Assembly: GCF_024139115.2 (NCBI RefSeq)
Contig: NC_085140.1
Location: 233,990,371 to 234,054,370, forward strand
Direction of reading: 5' to 3'
Length of the DNA stretch: 64,000 nucleotides
Source: Armigeres subalbatus
Taxonomy: Eukaryota > Arthropoda > Insecta > Diptera > Culicidae
A model generated the notes under the pieces. The model ran no database searches. It was not told where the DNA came from and saw only the letters and a program-made list of their open reading frames with translations. The position numbers and the translations under genes are program-made. Positions 45,936 through 57,569 of the stretch are shown piece by piece (position 1 is the first letter of the stretch; every line of letters starts with the position of its first letter).

Positions 45936-46897
45936 CAAAATTTTTAAAACAACGTGTGATCCAGTGAAAAGAAATGTAACCGCTGCACGTAATGTAAACA
46001 TGTTAACATGTTAATAATACGTACAACAGTTAATGGCTCGAAATCATATATTCGGGATACATACAAAGTTTGAGAGCTTGGATGTTTTGAAGCAGGGTGA
46101 TGCGCTGCTTACTATTCAATACTGAAACATTGTATATTAAAATAAACTATCTAAAAATTTTATATTTATCAACTCTATTCAACAAATTCGAGTTCGGTGA
46201 GAAATTCTATAACTCTGACACAATTAGGAACTGCAACAGAGCCGAGTATCATGACATGATACACACTTTATTATCCAAGTCAGAATGAATTGCTCACAGT
46301 CCCCGTTTGTTCGGATCATTAGTTATTATTGATTGCATAACGGGTTCCATATCATTTATAACAGAGCAGCACTCGAGCGGGAAGGTACTTGTAAGCAATT
46401 CTCGGCTCGACGTTGATGTTTTGTTCGCTCCCACTTTCGAACGGCTGCAGTAACTGAGCGTCGATGCACCAGACGCGACCGTCCGTGTCTCAATCTACAG
46501 ATCGCCCTCACATGATCCCGGTGAGGGTCTGGAAAATGGAGCTGACGATTGCTGATTATAGTCTCACTCGCAGCTCTTGTCGGAATGGAAGCTGATGATT
46601 GCCATCGATTTAAAATATACGGCTCTCGAGTGGGCAGTAGAAGTGATTACTCTGACGGACCTACCGCTGAGTGTCGATCTTTAACAGTGGTCAAGCGGAT
46701 TAATTCAATATTGTCCGCTGCTGTGGCATTGGGAAAGGCTTGCAGAACCACGTCAAAGTGCCCTACTGAAGTCATTTTTCTTATTCAAAAGTTTAACAAT
46801 GTGACGCACTTAGAACTTACTCAGAGAGATAAATTATTATGCAAAGAACAAGAAGTATTCCGCTGTGCAAAATGTGAAAACCGTTTGTCAGACTTAC
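45936..46897. other. intron between PH linker and 36.8-kb exon
   Basis: Nothing is recognised. The plus-strand 156-codon ORF here overlaps the outspread exon in antisense and is not a gene. Confidence 0.5.
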
Positions 46898-46961
46898 GTT
46901 GTGACTGCAGGATGGTAGTTGCTTGCCCGCCAGGAAACGTTGCATTTCGTTTGTGTCGACC
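46898..46961 (-). CDS. osp: outspread exon: basic linker after PH domain
   Basis: This 64-bp exon encodes 21 residues starting GRHKRNATFPGG and ending ILQSQ, plus one base of the next codon. The acceptor is TTCGCAG and the donor GTAAGT. It follows the PH helix directly after a 74-bp intron. The basic start (SK|GRHKRN) continues the end of the PH helix. The exit phase (1) matches the entry of the exon at 36.8 kb, which begins with two bases completing a Pro codon. An antisense ORF on the plus strand (46549-47019) overlaps this exon and is not a gene. Confidence 0.93.
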
Positions 46962-47035
46962 CTGCGAATGGAAAAAACGGCGATTGAGTAACACAGTGCC
47001 CGTCCAACCTCCGAGTTGAATTACCTCACACTTAC

Positions 47036-47224
47036 CTTGGATTTTGGGAAGGCGGACAGTACGTTGAACCACCACTTGGTCTCCTCCGGGCAGGTACCCT
47101 TCACAAATGTGACTCGTTCCGGTGCGGTAATGGCAATTGAGTGTGGATGACTAGTGACGTCTTCGGCTGTGGTTACCTCCAGTACCTTGGTCATGTCGAT
47201 TATGGCTTGGGGAATTGTTTCTGG
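47036..47224 (-). CDS. osp: outspread exon: central and C-terminal PH domain
   Basis: This 189-bp, phase 0-0 exon gives 63 residues from [14 protein letters not shown] to [10 protein letters not shown]. It has the middle PH strands and the C-terminal amphipathic helix with the conserved Trp pair (ETKWWFNVL). The acceptor reads CATTACAG and the donor AAG|GTAAGT. It sits only 74 bp from the following exon, while the preceding intron is 15.6 kb. The Pro-Gln-(A/G)-x-I-(D/N)-(M/L) element after the first strands matches the MPRIP/outspread PH domain better than generic PH domains. PH domains of this family are thought to act at membranes or the actin cortex; no direct lipid-binding evidence comes from the sequence. 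Confidence 0.94.
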
Positions 47225-48565
47225 CTGTAATGAGGTGCCGAGATAATAGATGGACCGGATTAATAATGTAAGCCGATTGGATGGTTGAATCTGCGTGAGA
47301 TAAATTGCTGTTCGGTTGATTGAATGTTGAATAATTGGATGCCGTAACAGAAATGACGATTAGAAAAAAAGTGATTGTTCGCACAGGTTAAAATGAAGAA
47401 CAGTATGAATTGGGGAAAAACATAGAAAGATATTCAATTACAGCTGTTCCTTCGAAAAACAAAAAGTGCAAAAAAAAAAGAGAACTAGTAACGCTTTACT
47501 TTAAACATTTCCATCTTGTTTTCTAAAAGCAATATGGATAGAGATTTGAGAAGAATATTTGAGTGGTAGTTTCAAATCTACGAAATATACCGTCATTAGT
47601 ACTTAGATCATAGAAGGAAGCGAGAACGAATTAGTTGTCTCTTAGCATCTGAATACAACCTTGGAGGAGTACTTTTCGATCGAATCTGCAGGATTCAGAT
47701 CGATACCATCAAAAGATGAGGTAGGCGAAATAAGCGAACTTTATCGGTTTAAATCCGTTTGATAGGAAAACGCTGCAAGACCGACACATGACCAAATTTA
47801 GTTATCAAACAACAGACGGTACCAGAGTCGTAGCCTGGACGGACACTCAGCGCCCTTAGAAAAATCTTTTTCTTTATTTGGCGCCCCTTTCTTACTGAAA
47901 AAAGTGCAATATTTTACATTTAGAAAACTATCGCCATCAAGATATGTCCCACAGCAATGTGGGACAGTTATGCTTGCGGTGGCAGAAATCAATTTGAATC
48001 TTACCCTAAGTGATAATTTTTGACTCTTTTCAAGAAATGTGAGGAAATCTTAGAGAACAGTAAGCATTTTGCTGTAAGTTCTTTATGGACGTCTATGAAG
48101 TATATCACGGAGAAGGGAAGTTTGAATCACATAAGAATTTGAGAAGTTTAAAACAAAGTTTGGCGAGAGGGTAGACTATTTTTTGCGGGAGGCACTTATT
48201 GATTTTCGTTTTACTAAGCATCGTTCATTATCTATAAAATACCTAAAAACCCTTGAAACTTTAAGGATGTTTTGGAAAATTCATTAAATTTAACCAACCT
48301 AATAAAAAACATTTTTTTGTGAACCCACGCACAACAAGATCTAATTAATTGAATATAATCCTCTTGTCCGGAACTTTTTGGATCAATAAAACATTAACTT
48401 AAAAGTGACTGCCATTGGATGGAGCCGCCATTTGACCTAGTTGGGCAATGGAATTTAGCTCTGAAGTAGGTTGATCAATTTTCGGAATCAATTTCTAACT
48501 CAAGACACCTAATTTTTTTCGGTTATGAAGGGTTTAAAAAACCCTTTATTCCGATACTACAGTCT
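47225..48565. other. intron, nothing recognised
   Basis: Holds the acceptor of the PH exon at its left edge. No repeat pair or domain otherwise. Confidence 0.4.
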
Positions 48566-48845
48566 CTATGTTGATCTAAGGTGTGAGAAGTGGGTTAAAC
48601 GCTCGCCTGGGTCCATGAGGGCGGACATAGTATCGAATTATGTACAATATGACTTATCTGAGGCGTCCATTAAATAAAGAATAAAAAAAAATGGGGCGTT
48701 CATAGTAGATTGAGCACTCGTCTGAGACCACGAGTCCGGATGCAGTACCAAATTGAGTACAAGGTGGCTAATCTAAGGCGTTTATAGTAGATTGACCACT
48801 CGTCTGAAGGCACGAGGGTGGACTCAGCATAAGATTTTTAATTTT
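48566..48845. repeat. ~80-105-bp tandem repeat, 3 units
   Basis: Each unit has (G/A)C(T/A)CGTCTGAGxCCACGAG, a GGAC(T/A) run, GAATTGxGTACAA and ATCTAAGGCGT. The first unit is followed by an A-rich tail (48675-48690), suggesting a retroposon that duplicated. Confidence 0.55.
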
Positions 48846-49445
48846 TTCTCTTCAAGGGAATTAACTAGAAAAGTATTTTTGTAAGAATGTAGTGTCTTGA
48901 ACAAAAACATCATTCCGGAAAAACTTGTTAGTCGTCGACTAACCGCGACCCCCTACAACCACAGGTTTGGACTCATAGGATCTAGCCGGATCGAGGAAAA
49001 TCTAAATTTGGTGTGGTTCATTCGGTGGTTTGAAAGAATTATTAAATCAATAAAATCCAGCTCTGGAGATATTCGATACATACATTCGGATCAAGAAGTA
49101 TCCTATGGAGTAAGATGATTGATAGTTGAAATTACCCTATTTGAATCAAGAAATATCCAACTTTGGAGTGGGTGTCGTTATTGTAGAAGAGACCCGAGAA
49201 ATATTCTTTCAAGTCCAGATGAAGAAGCAAGACCAGCGAGGTTAGATGACCGTGTCGCACAGAGACCAGACCCAGAGAATTAACCCGAAGAATCGAAAAA
49301 AAGCTAAACTGATTCGAGAAGTAGTATCCAAGAGGGGTCGAATTGCGGTTGACACCGAAGTTTTCCAAAGATGAAGCAGTAGAGTGTGGAGTGCACTGAT
49401 TGGTTCAAAAATAAGGTGATCGATTCCTCGTTTTGAGCTTTAGAC
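48846..49445. other. intron, nothing recognised
   Basis: Two short ORFs without domains. Confidence 0.4.
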
Positions 49446-49450
49446 AGTTG

Positions 49451-50865
49451 CACACTGGTTCAGAAGCCCCCAAAACGTGCGTTTTTTAGTTTTCGACCTA
49501 CATTTTAGAGTCATGATGTCTTCAGAAGAGTTGAAGGATGTTTCTTGGGCTTTCTTTTAATAAGAAAATATCAGTGATCTATCCACCTTGAAGGGCGGTA
49601 TGGAATAAAAAAATTACGCAGATGTACAAAAGCAGTGATTGTTCTCTGCAATGTTATAAAGAATGTGAATTGGAACATCTTTTCGGAAGACACAATATTG
49701 GACAAACGGTTTTGTAAGGAATTAGAGCACGTTTTGTATAAATGACCTCCAAAAATCATATTTTGAGCATAACTTTTTTGGAAATGATTTAAGCACTATG
49801 GCTTATTCTAGAAAGTTGTGCATAATGACAAAAAACATGTTTGTCTAGAAGACTACTTTGATCTATCTTGAAACCTGTCAAAGTTATTAAGGAATCTTTA
49901 GAAAAAATAGTCAATTTTCACATCACCACAGCATGAAAAGCGGCAAGAAGCGGCAAGCCAAACAGCCACCATCTGAAAGATTCGGGTTTAAGAGACCGAA
50001 TGCACACTGTTTTGTTTTGTTCCGTCGTGTTCCACTATTGTTTTGAATCAACTTAAAATAGTCCTTTATGTACGTTTTTCAGTACAACCGTTATGTAAAC
50101 AATTAAAAAGTGGCTAACATGATTGGTCATTTATTGCATAGTAACAATCTCCATCAAGACGAAACAGCCACATTGAAGACGAATGGCTGTCATTTGTCGA
50201 GATTGTAACCATGCAAAAAATAACTAATCATGTTAGCCACTTTTTAATTGATTACGAAACAGTTGTACTGAAAAACGTGCATAAAGGAATATTTTAAGTT
50301 GATTCAAAACAATAGTGGAACACGACGGAACAAAACAAAACATTGTGCATTCGGTAGCTTAAACCCGAATCTTTTAGATGGTGGCTGTTTGGCTTGCCGC
50401 CTCTTGCCGCTTTTCATGCTGTGTTGATGTGAAAATTGACTATTTTTTCTAAAGATTCCTGAATAACTTTGACAGGTTACAAAATAGATCAAAGTAGTCT
50501 TCTAGACAAACATATTTTTGTCATTATGCACAACTTTTCAGAATAAACCATAGTGCTAAAATCATTTCCAAAAATATTATGCTCAAAATATTATTTTTGG
50601 GGGTCATTCATACAAAACGTGCTCTAATTCCTTACAAAACCGTTTGTCCAATATTGTGTCTTCCGAAAAGATGTTCCAATTCACATTCTGCGTAATTTTT
50701 TTATTCCATACCGCACTTCAAGGTGGATAGATCATTGATATTTTCTTATCAAAAGAAAGCCCAAGAAACATCCTTCAACTCTTCTGAAGACATCATGACT
50801 CTAAAATGTAGTTTTCAGGTCGAAAACTTAAAAACGCACGTTTTGGGGGCTTCTGAACCAGTGTG
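49451..50865. mobile_element. 1.4-kb foldback, 5-bp TSD, CACACTGG ends
   Basis: The ends CACACTGGTTCAGAAGCCCC and its reverse complement are exact, and the arms stay highly similar for about 650 bp each to a centre near 50170. AGTTG lies directly outside both ends (49446-49450 and 50866-50870). There is no coding capacity. Superfamily inference: 5-bp duplications with CAC-starting ends occur in Transib; some hAT lineages also give 5 bp. Confidence 0.85.
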
Positions 50866-50870
50866 AGTTG

Positions 50871-51840
50871 TGATTGGGGCTCGTCTTTCATATTGTATTA
50901 CAAAGCCACGATTCCCGTTACATGATAACCGTTCTGATCACTGATGCTGTACGCAATTCGCTACGTTCAGGGTCAGTGAGCTCCTAGATACAGCGCTAGT
51001 GAATGAGTGGAGATGGCTTCCAACCAATAATGGCAAACGTAGCTGATAAAGGGACGAAATAGCAAAGGATGCTAATCCTTCTGCTTATCAGTCACTGGTT
51101 CCATGTGCACAGCCTTATGTGCTGACACCTTCCTAAAACAATTTTAAATACTGATGGCAATGAGATATTGTAAAAACAAGGCCGAATATATTCAATTACT
51201 CAACGCAAAGTAAGTTAAGCAATCAATATAAATTAAAAATTTTGCATATAGGAATTGTTGGGTTAATTTACTTTTCATTAATTTAAAAGTTATGTGAGAT
51301 ATCGCATACCCTTATCACGGTTTGGCGAAACCGTCGAAAACAGCTTAGTCAGATTTACTTAACTGGAGCGCGGTGGGTGACATGTTCAAACGTGCTCACA
51401 TATTGGACAGTGCACGATATAGCAGTACATAGCCGCGATCGTCATTGATGATGATGTATTGGCGCATATGTAGGTATAGGACACTAAGGAAAGCATTTGT
51501 TTGGGTGAGGAGCGCGGAATAATAACTTAGCCAAAATGATAGAGACAATAAGAGTCTTCATTGAATCTACATACACGTATACAGGTGTATTGATCTAAAG
51601 GGGTTTGTTGCCCAGTATGAAAAACAGAGAGAACATGATTTTATTCTTACCAATATAAACTTGAAAGGAAATATTGATATTGGGGTCTGAGTGGTTAGGA
51701 AAAGGAAGAGCCGACCCGAAGGGGTAATAATTCTTTAGGGAAAGGGGAATTTAATTTACAGCCCAGTTGAAAGAAAGAGAAAAATATTGATTGATTGATT
51801 TTCAAGAGTATACTTAAAATCAAAGAGTAATATGTACAAG
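50871..51840. other. intron, nothing recognised
   Basis: No domain-bearing ORF or repeat pair. Confidence 0.4.
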
Positions 51841-52035
51841 TGGTAGCTGTTAATAGCTCGGCGGTATGGTGCGCCGTTTTACAAAGAACCCATGCTGGGT
51901 TCGAATACAGATTTTTAAGTGAAGGTTTTCACAACTCCGTTGGTTTAGTAGTATCATGCATTATGAAGCATTTGGGACTTGTTGAACATTACTCTGTGAG
52001 ACAGTAATGTTCAAGTTTAGGTGTAAAGAAAGGGG
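51841..52035 (+). mobile_element. SINE-like element with tRNA-type boxes
   Basis: TAGCTCGGCGGTATGGTGCG (A-box-like) and GCTGGGTTCGAATAC (B-box-like), followed by a body that contains TGAACATTACT mirrored by AGTAATGTTCA. Confidence 0.4.
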
Positions 52036-52578
52036 CAGGACTTAGAGATACTCATTTTATATAAAAAAATATATGAATTAATACATTAGTAAATTGAAGT
52101 AGCCACTTGAATGTGTGCTCGAAATAAGAGAGTTTTAGAGAGTGGAAAGAGAACAGAATTTTTCCAAGAGAATTTCAAAGGGAACATCCAAAAAAGGGGG
52201 CAAAGTTTCGTAAAGTATGGAAGTCCAATATTAAGGCTGAATTAGCTAATCTATGACAAGAAATTAAATAACTATTGTGAAAGTTTGGAATAAAAGGAAA
52301 GTTGGAAAGTTGTTTTGGAATTTATGGGTTTTTCAAATAAGCTGATGAAGCATTTCGTGCAAAAGAACTTTAGGGAGCATCCATAAAGAATGCAAAGTTG
52401 AGTAATGAAAATCGAGGATATTTACGAAGTTAAAATTAAAACCACATAGTCTGAATAGATAAATGTGGGATGAGGAAAATGGTTACGTTATTTAAGGATT
52501 CTTGGACCTTTCATGGGGTCCAAAGTCCAGTCTGAGGCAATTCATGAAATCATTATGAAATTCAGAACTCGGATTGAC

Positions 52579-52615
52579 TATATATACCGTGCGCTTTTCC
52601 AAGCTCGGGGTCAGT
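52579..52615 (+). promoter_or_regulatory. TATA box plus TCAGT initiator
   Basis: TATATATA at 52579-52586 and TCAGT at 52611-52615, spacing about 30 bp, the arthropod core promoter layout. No gene follows on the plus strand, so it may belong to a solo LTR or a retroelement leader. Confidence 0.5.
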
Positions 52616-53200
52616 CCCAAATATTCAGCACCACCTTTATTGGAATTCGGCGCTTTCTAGGTTTCCCTAGCCGGCCTACCGAATAATTGAATCAGGGTTG
52701 TCCATTAGACACCTCGACACTCGTGACTAGTGCACGAATCGAGATCTAAGTTTAAATTAATTAACTTCTTGAAAAAAATAAAAGTGAACAGTTAAATAGT
52801 CCGTCGCGGTAAAATCGAAAATCGGTGTTAGAGTCTCAGAATAAGTATCGATAAATAAAAAGTGTTAGTATCTCTGGGAAAGACATTGTCATACGGGAAA
52901 TAGTGCAAAAGTTTGTAAAAACGAAAATATTCGAGTTTATAATTATACGAAAGGTGTTAATTGTAATGAGTGTAATGAATAAGTGCTAAAATGTAAAAAA
53001 AAGTTTATAAAATGTACAAACAAGTGATACATAAATGATAAAGTTTTATTCTAACCGTAATTGAGTGTTTGAACTAAAAACCCGAAAAACCAGTGCCGCG
53101 CCGTCGGCTTAGAACGCTTCATAGTTCATTTGTGCGTGAACAATACATCGTAAAAAGGAAGTTCGCTTCACATGGGCCAAATTCGGAAGCCAGGAAGGAT
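52616..53200 (+). other. leader-like AT-rich sequence after TATA/Inr
   Basis: Repeated A-rich GTG(T/A)TAA phrases without ORFs and AATAAA-type signals at about 52779, as in LTR or 5' UTR sequence of LTR elements. No paired LTR is found. Confidence 0.3.
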
Positions 53201-53234
53201 GGCACCCGAGAAAGAATTAATGGCATAGTTACAG

Positions 53235-53522
53235 TACAGATCCGGGCTCTCCAGTAGCCTTGCGAGCAAAGGCGTAGGATTTCCAATCCGGAGATGGCGA
53301 GTTCGATTCTCGGTCCGGTCTAGGATGTTTTCGGGTTGGAAACTTTCTCGACACCCTGGGCATAGTGTATCCATTGTACTTGCCACACAAGACACATACT
53401 CATGCAATAGCCGTCATAGAAAAGCTTTCATTTAATAACTGAAGAAATGCTAGGAATACTAAGTTGAAAAGCAGGCCAAGTTTCAGTTCGAATGTAGAAC
53501 CATTGAAGAAAAAGAAGAAGAA
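53235..53522 (+). mobile_element. SINE, tRNA-derived, second subfamily
   Basis: A-box region TAGCCTTGCGAGCAAAGGCG, B-box GAGTTCGATTCTC, TTCGGGTTGGAAACTTTCTC, CACCCTGGGCATAG, and an end with (AAG)n at 53508-53522. The head and middle match the other SINEs; the 3' half differs. Confidence 0.75.
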
Positions 53523-54218
53523 GACAGCGCAGATCAACGTGCAAGAGAAGTATCGTCGAAGTATTCTTCACTACACACACAGTTACCGAACCACTGGTGA
53601 ACTGATGTCGGTGCTGTTCGTCACTGGGCTCTGTTGGCTTTACTATGACCGCCAGTAAGTCCGTCACAGGACACGTCTGCCGTTGGAGCCACCAGTTGTT
53701 CAGGCCAAAGGTTGAACTGAGAAAGTACTTGGAGTGTCCATCGACCGAAGTCTCTTGCTCCTACCGTACTACTGCGTAGCCAAAATCAATCGCAGGACCA
53801 GAGTTAATCTAGTTCGGATGTTTTCCAAACCACACTGAACCAATAACAGAAAACTCCTTTTAAGAATCGGGTAAGCTATCATTGGGTGTCGTCTACTCGA
53901 TATACTGCCTGGGACTTACCTGTATCGCTCACCGTAACCTTATTGAAGCACTATCGCCGAACTCAACTCATAAGTTTGAGCCGCTCCCGAGTTGTTATTT
54001 TTTGCACCACCAAAGTAACAATCGGGGCTTATAGAGTTCCTGAAACCCTAATCTTAAAATCTCCCATGCAGACTTCCCAGTTCTCACAACCTCTTGTAGA
54101 TCGCTCGACAAACATGTCAAGGCCTGTTGGCGTTTTATTGCAATCATTTTAACCTTATATGCGTTCCAGTTCAAGAGCAACAATTTTATAATATAGTTAA
54201 GGTCTCTCATAAAATATA
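53523..54218. other. intron, nothing recognised
   Basis: No feature seen. Confidence 0.4.
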
Positions 54219-54415
54219 CACCTGATTCTTTTTTTACACGGGGGATGCATTCCGTGTAAAAAAAGTTTTCAGTTCAAAATTTGAAAATCCGTGTAAAAAA
54301 AGTTTTATGATTTCTCGACGAATCATGCAAAATGAAGCAACATTGCAAAAATTTTGAATGAGATTTTTTTTACACGGCCGTGTGAAAAAAATCCGTGTAA
54401 AAACAGAATCGGGTG
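54219..54415. mobile_element. MITE, TA site, TIR CACCYGATTCT
   Basis: TA|CACCTGATTCTTTTTTTAC at the left mirrors the right end AACAGAATCGGGTG|TA. TTTTTACACGG subrepeats occur in both senses. 197 bp. Confidence 0.82.
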
Positions 54416-54460
54416 TAAATCATCCTCCAGACTTGGTGGTTTTAAGAACTTAGATGTAAC

Positions 54461-54831
54461 CAAGATGAATATACAGCTGTGTATTCATCTTGGATGTAAC
54501 CATGATCAGTGACTGAGATTTGTAGGATATTGATACCATTGCCTGGTCACACTCATTTCCTAACAGTGAAAACGGGAAATTTGTGCCGAATGAATTGAAT
54601 CAGTTTCAGCCCGCTGTTGGCAAACCGAGTTGGCTAAGCTACTCCTGCATTATCTTTCTGACTGAAAGGGCATCATCATCTGCCAAATTCACGATTCAGC
54701 CATCTTGGATTTTAGTATGAGAGAGCCAGCCGGTTTGTTTTCGTTTTGCACGGAAAATGAATTTTTCACCCCCGCCTTCTTCTCTTCCATAAACTTGGCA
54801 GATTGAAACACCTAGCTGTGTATTCATCTTG
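54461..54831. mobile_element. MITE, TIR CAAGATGAATACACAGCT
   Basis: CAAGATGAATATACAGCT (54461-54478) mirrors AGCTGTGTATTCATCTTG (54814-54831). The left end is followed at once by its own inverted copy, forming a palindrome at 54461-54496. Confidence 0.7.
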
Positions 54832-55119
54832 TATCAGCCTAATACGATACAACCTAATAAATAAACAGCTGTCAACGCTTATGTTGATTATTTGCTTAAT
54901 AATCGCTAGAACAATGTGTTTCATCGTGCAATGCATGGATTATAATCAGAAACAAAAAGGATAAGAAATAATAATCCGTAATGTCGAATGAAAATAAAAG
55001 TTTATATCTACCTTTTGGCTATCTATACATGCTCCAAGGTATGCCATGTTTTTTTTCTGGTAAAACCATGAAAAATAGACAGCTTAAATTCATGCGCATT
55101 GTTAATTCGTATTATTTAG

Positions 55120-55625
55120 GGGAGGAGGTTCGGTTGTGGGCACCCTTTTGTGTTTGGTCCATAACTTTGGCCCTGGTTGATCTTATGTCGACATTTGCAT
55201 AGCAATCGAAAGCTAAACTTATAACCTTACTACCTTAGAAATTAATATGATTTCATCGATTTAGAAAAAAAATATTGACAATTTAGAAAATTTAACATTT
55301 TTGGACATTTTCATTTCTTGGGCCTCAAAATAGATTAAATTTACTGTGTAAATACGCATTAGAACTCACTTTTTGAATTAAATCCTTTAATTTATGACAC
55401 TTTGAAAAAGGCCAAAAAAAAACTTTCGTGTTGTTTTTCTTGTACGAAAAATTTATTTGTTTTTAGTTCAAAGTAGAGATGCCCATTCGGTTTGATATTG
55501 AGCACAAAACATCATGCTATTATAGCAAACAAATGACGGTTGTCAGAATAACAGCATCTCTTATCTGTTAAAAGATACATAGGGGTGCCCATAACCGAAC
55601 GGTGCCCACAACCGAACCTCCTCCC
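55120..55625. mobile_element. MITE, TIR GGGAGGAGGTTCGG
   Basis: GGGAGGAGGTTCGGTTGTGG at the left mirrors the right end exactly. The right end has an extra partial repeat (GGTGCCCATAACCGAAC). 506 bp. Confidence 0.82.
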
Positions 55626-56223
55626 ATAGTATTTGAAAATATTCAACTGATTGTTATACCTATTCAAATACTTCTGAGACAATTTTCAAAAAAAAAACTT
55701 CTTTGGCTACTTGAATAATGCATCGATAATTTAGACACTTAACAAGGTAACAAATATCACTGTTTAAATAATGAATCAAAATTTATGAATGATATGTCGA
55801 TTATATTTGCAAATCGCGATTTGCTTCAATCGACTTTGTGGGGGACGAAAAATTGGATTAGAAAGACAATGAGTAACAAGTGAGAATTATCATAAACAGT
55901 TTCCACTACTGGTCAATTGCGAAAAATAAAGAAGACCACATCGGCCTGGACAGGCCAAAGAAACATTAAAGATCAGCAAATCGTCTCTTAGATACTCAGA
56001 TACAAGCCTATCCCCCAGAAGTAATACTGTAAGGTAGTCCCGGGGGGATCAGGGTATTAGCAGAGAGGGTAACTCAAGTAACCTTCCGCTGCTTGTGTGG
56101 GTTTAGTGGGTCGGCCATCTGTCAAGCCCACTCCCTGAGTCATAATTTCAGGTGTCTGTTTGCAGATTTGCCTTCATCCCTCTTCGGATACAATACTGGA
56201 ACATTGCGTATTCCGATGAAAGG
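55626..56223. other. intron, nothing recognised
   Basis: 56030-56220 is GC-richer and may be retroelement sequence. No domain. Confidence 0.35.
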
Positions 56224-56358
56224 TCGATCAAAAATGATGTCCCACGTTTTAGGGGGGGAAGGGGGTCTAAGATTTTGTGACAGTACATGTACTAGTTATA
56301 CAAAAAAGCGTGACAGAGACAGAGAAATCCGAAAAAGTAGTGAACGTCATATTTGAAT
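56224..56358 (-). mobile_element. MITE family Q, copy 2 (inverted)
   Basis: The reverse complement matches 24962-25104: AAATATGACGTTCACTAC, GTCACGCTTTTTTGTATA, AGTACATGTACTGTCACAA and CTTAGACCCCCTTCC. It has lost about 8 bp in the pyrimidine-rich part. Confidence 0.75.
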
Positions 56359-56446
56359 TGCCCCTGACTCCAGATTCCAGGTTCCCAGGAATACTTATGG
56401 AACACAGAGACGCACTTTCGGACGATTTAGCCAGCTTCACTGCCCT

Positions 56447-56483
56447 CATTATTAATTAATTTACTCAGACTAAGGTCGAAGTG
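56447..56483 (-). mobile_element. RTE family A, 3'-end scrap
   Basis: ATTAATTTACTCAGACTAAG followed by GTCGAAGTG is the last ~35 bp of the RTE (stop codon plus tail), read on the minus strand. It is extremely truncated. Confidence 0.6.
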
Positions 56484-56504
56484 ATGGATGAGGAGAAGAT
56501 ACAA

Positions 56505-57236
56505 CTTTTGTCGATGTTTTGATGTAATTAATCTTGAGCGAAGCATATGGACAAATGGTGGACCAAATCTTTGTTCAGGATCTATTGTGTTTTACACCGA
56601 TGGTTCAAAGCTGAACAATCAAGTTGGAGCAGGTGTGACTGGCCCAGGGACGAATATTTCGATTCCCATGGGAAAGTGGCCAACTGTTTTCCAAGCTGAA
56701 GTTCAGGCTATCCTTGAATGCTCTAATTTATGCTAACGCCGAAATTACAGGCATTCAAATATTTGCCTTATGTCTGATAGTCGAGCAGCATTGAATGCTC
56801 TGAAATCAGCAAGATGCACATCTAAAATCGTTTGGGAATGTATTCAATCACTCCAAACCTTGGGTAGTCGTAACAAAGTGAACCTGTATTGGGTTCCTGG
56901 TCATTGTGACATTGAAGGCAATGAACGAGCTGATATGCTGGCCAGACTTGGTTCATCTCGACAATTCATAGGTCCCGAACCATTTTGTGGTGTATCTGCG
57001 TGTTCTCTTAGAATGGAACTCAAATCTTGGGAACATTCAAAAATAGAAAACATCTTGAAAAACACCTTAATTGCGAGGCAGTCTAAACGTTTCATCACAC
57101 CAAACGTAGTTATCACTTGCAAAATTTTAGATCTTCCGAAAAAAGATCTTAGCACATATACAGGTCTTATAACAGGCCATTGCCCGAGCCGATATCACTT
57201 AAAACTGCTAGGAAAACTTCAAGATGATATATAGTT
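56505..57236 (+). pseudogene. LINE RNase H domain (I/LOA-type)
   Basis: RNase HI signature: FYTDGSKLNNQVGAGV (first Asp), QAEVQAILEC (Glu), LMSDSRAALNAL (second Asp) and WVPGHCDIEGNERADMLARL (His, last Asp). One frame break lies near 56735 between the two halves. Then IARQSKRFITPN and TGLITGHCPSRYHLKLLG, the segment that precedes the C-terminal zinc finger. RNase H is found in I-, LOA- and R1-related LINE clades. No RT is attached upstream; the left neighbour is MITE and RTE scrap. Confidence 0.85.
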
Positions 57237-57545
57237 ATGATACAATATGCACATCAACCGTAATAGCCAACCAGAGGGCCCTGCCAACAGAGAAGCACCG
57301 TCAGCAGAACCCCTGGACTTCGAACCCAATCAGCCGTTGTCACCCAGAAAGTAATAATGCACCATCAGCAGAATTCCCCACCGGTCGATCACCGATGTTC
57401 CAAATAGGCAGGCATAGGAAATGTTAAGTTAGCAATAATAAATTATAAAAGGTAGTGAAAGACAGTGAATTGGGCAGTTCATAGTTAGTAAGCAGTGAAT
57501 TCAGATGTAATTAGTGTAAAGTTTGATTAATAAATTATTTTTTTA
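57237..57545. mobile_element. insertion between RNase H and zinc finger
   Basis: About 300 bp of unrelated sequence separates LGKLQDD from CRFCG, which adjoin in intact elements. It begins near TATGATACAATATGC and ends near GATTCCGTAACA, with repeated GTGAATT/CAGTGAAT phrases. It could be a solo LTR, but no flanking duplication is certain. Confidence 0.45.
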
Positions 57546-57569
57546 TGATTCCGTAACACTTGTTACTAT

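Noticed and set aside
46549..47019. 156-codon plus-strand Cys-rich ORF resembling a secreted protein
   Set aside because: It is exactly antisense to the two outspread exons (46898-46961, 47036-47224 nearby), starts at TTG, and has no promoter or splice support.
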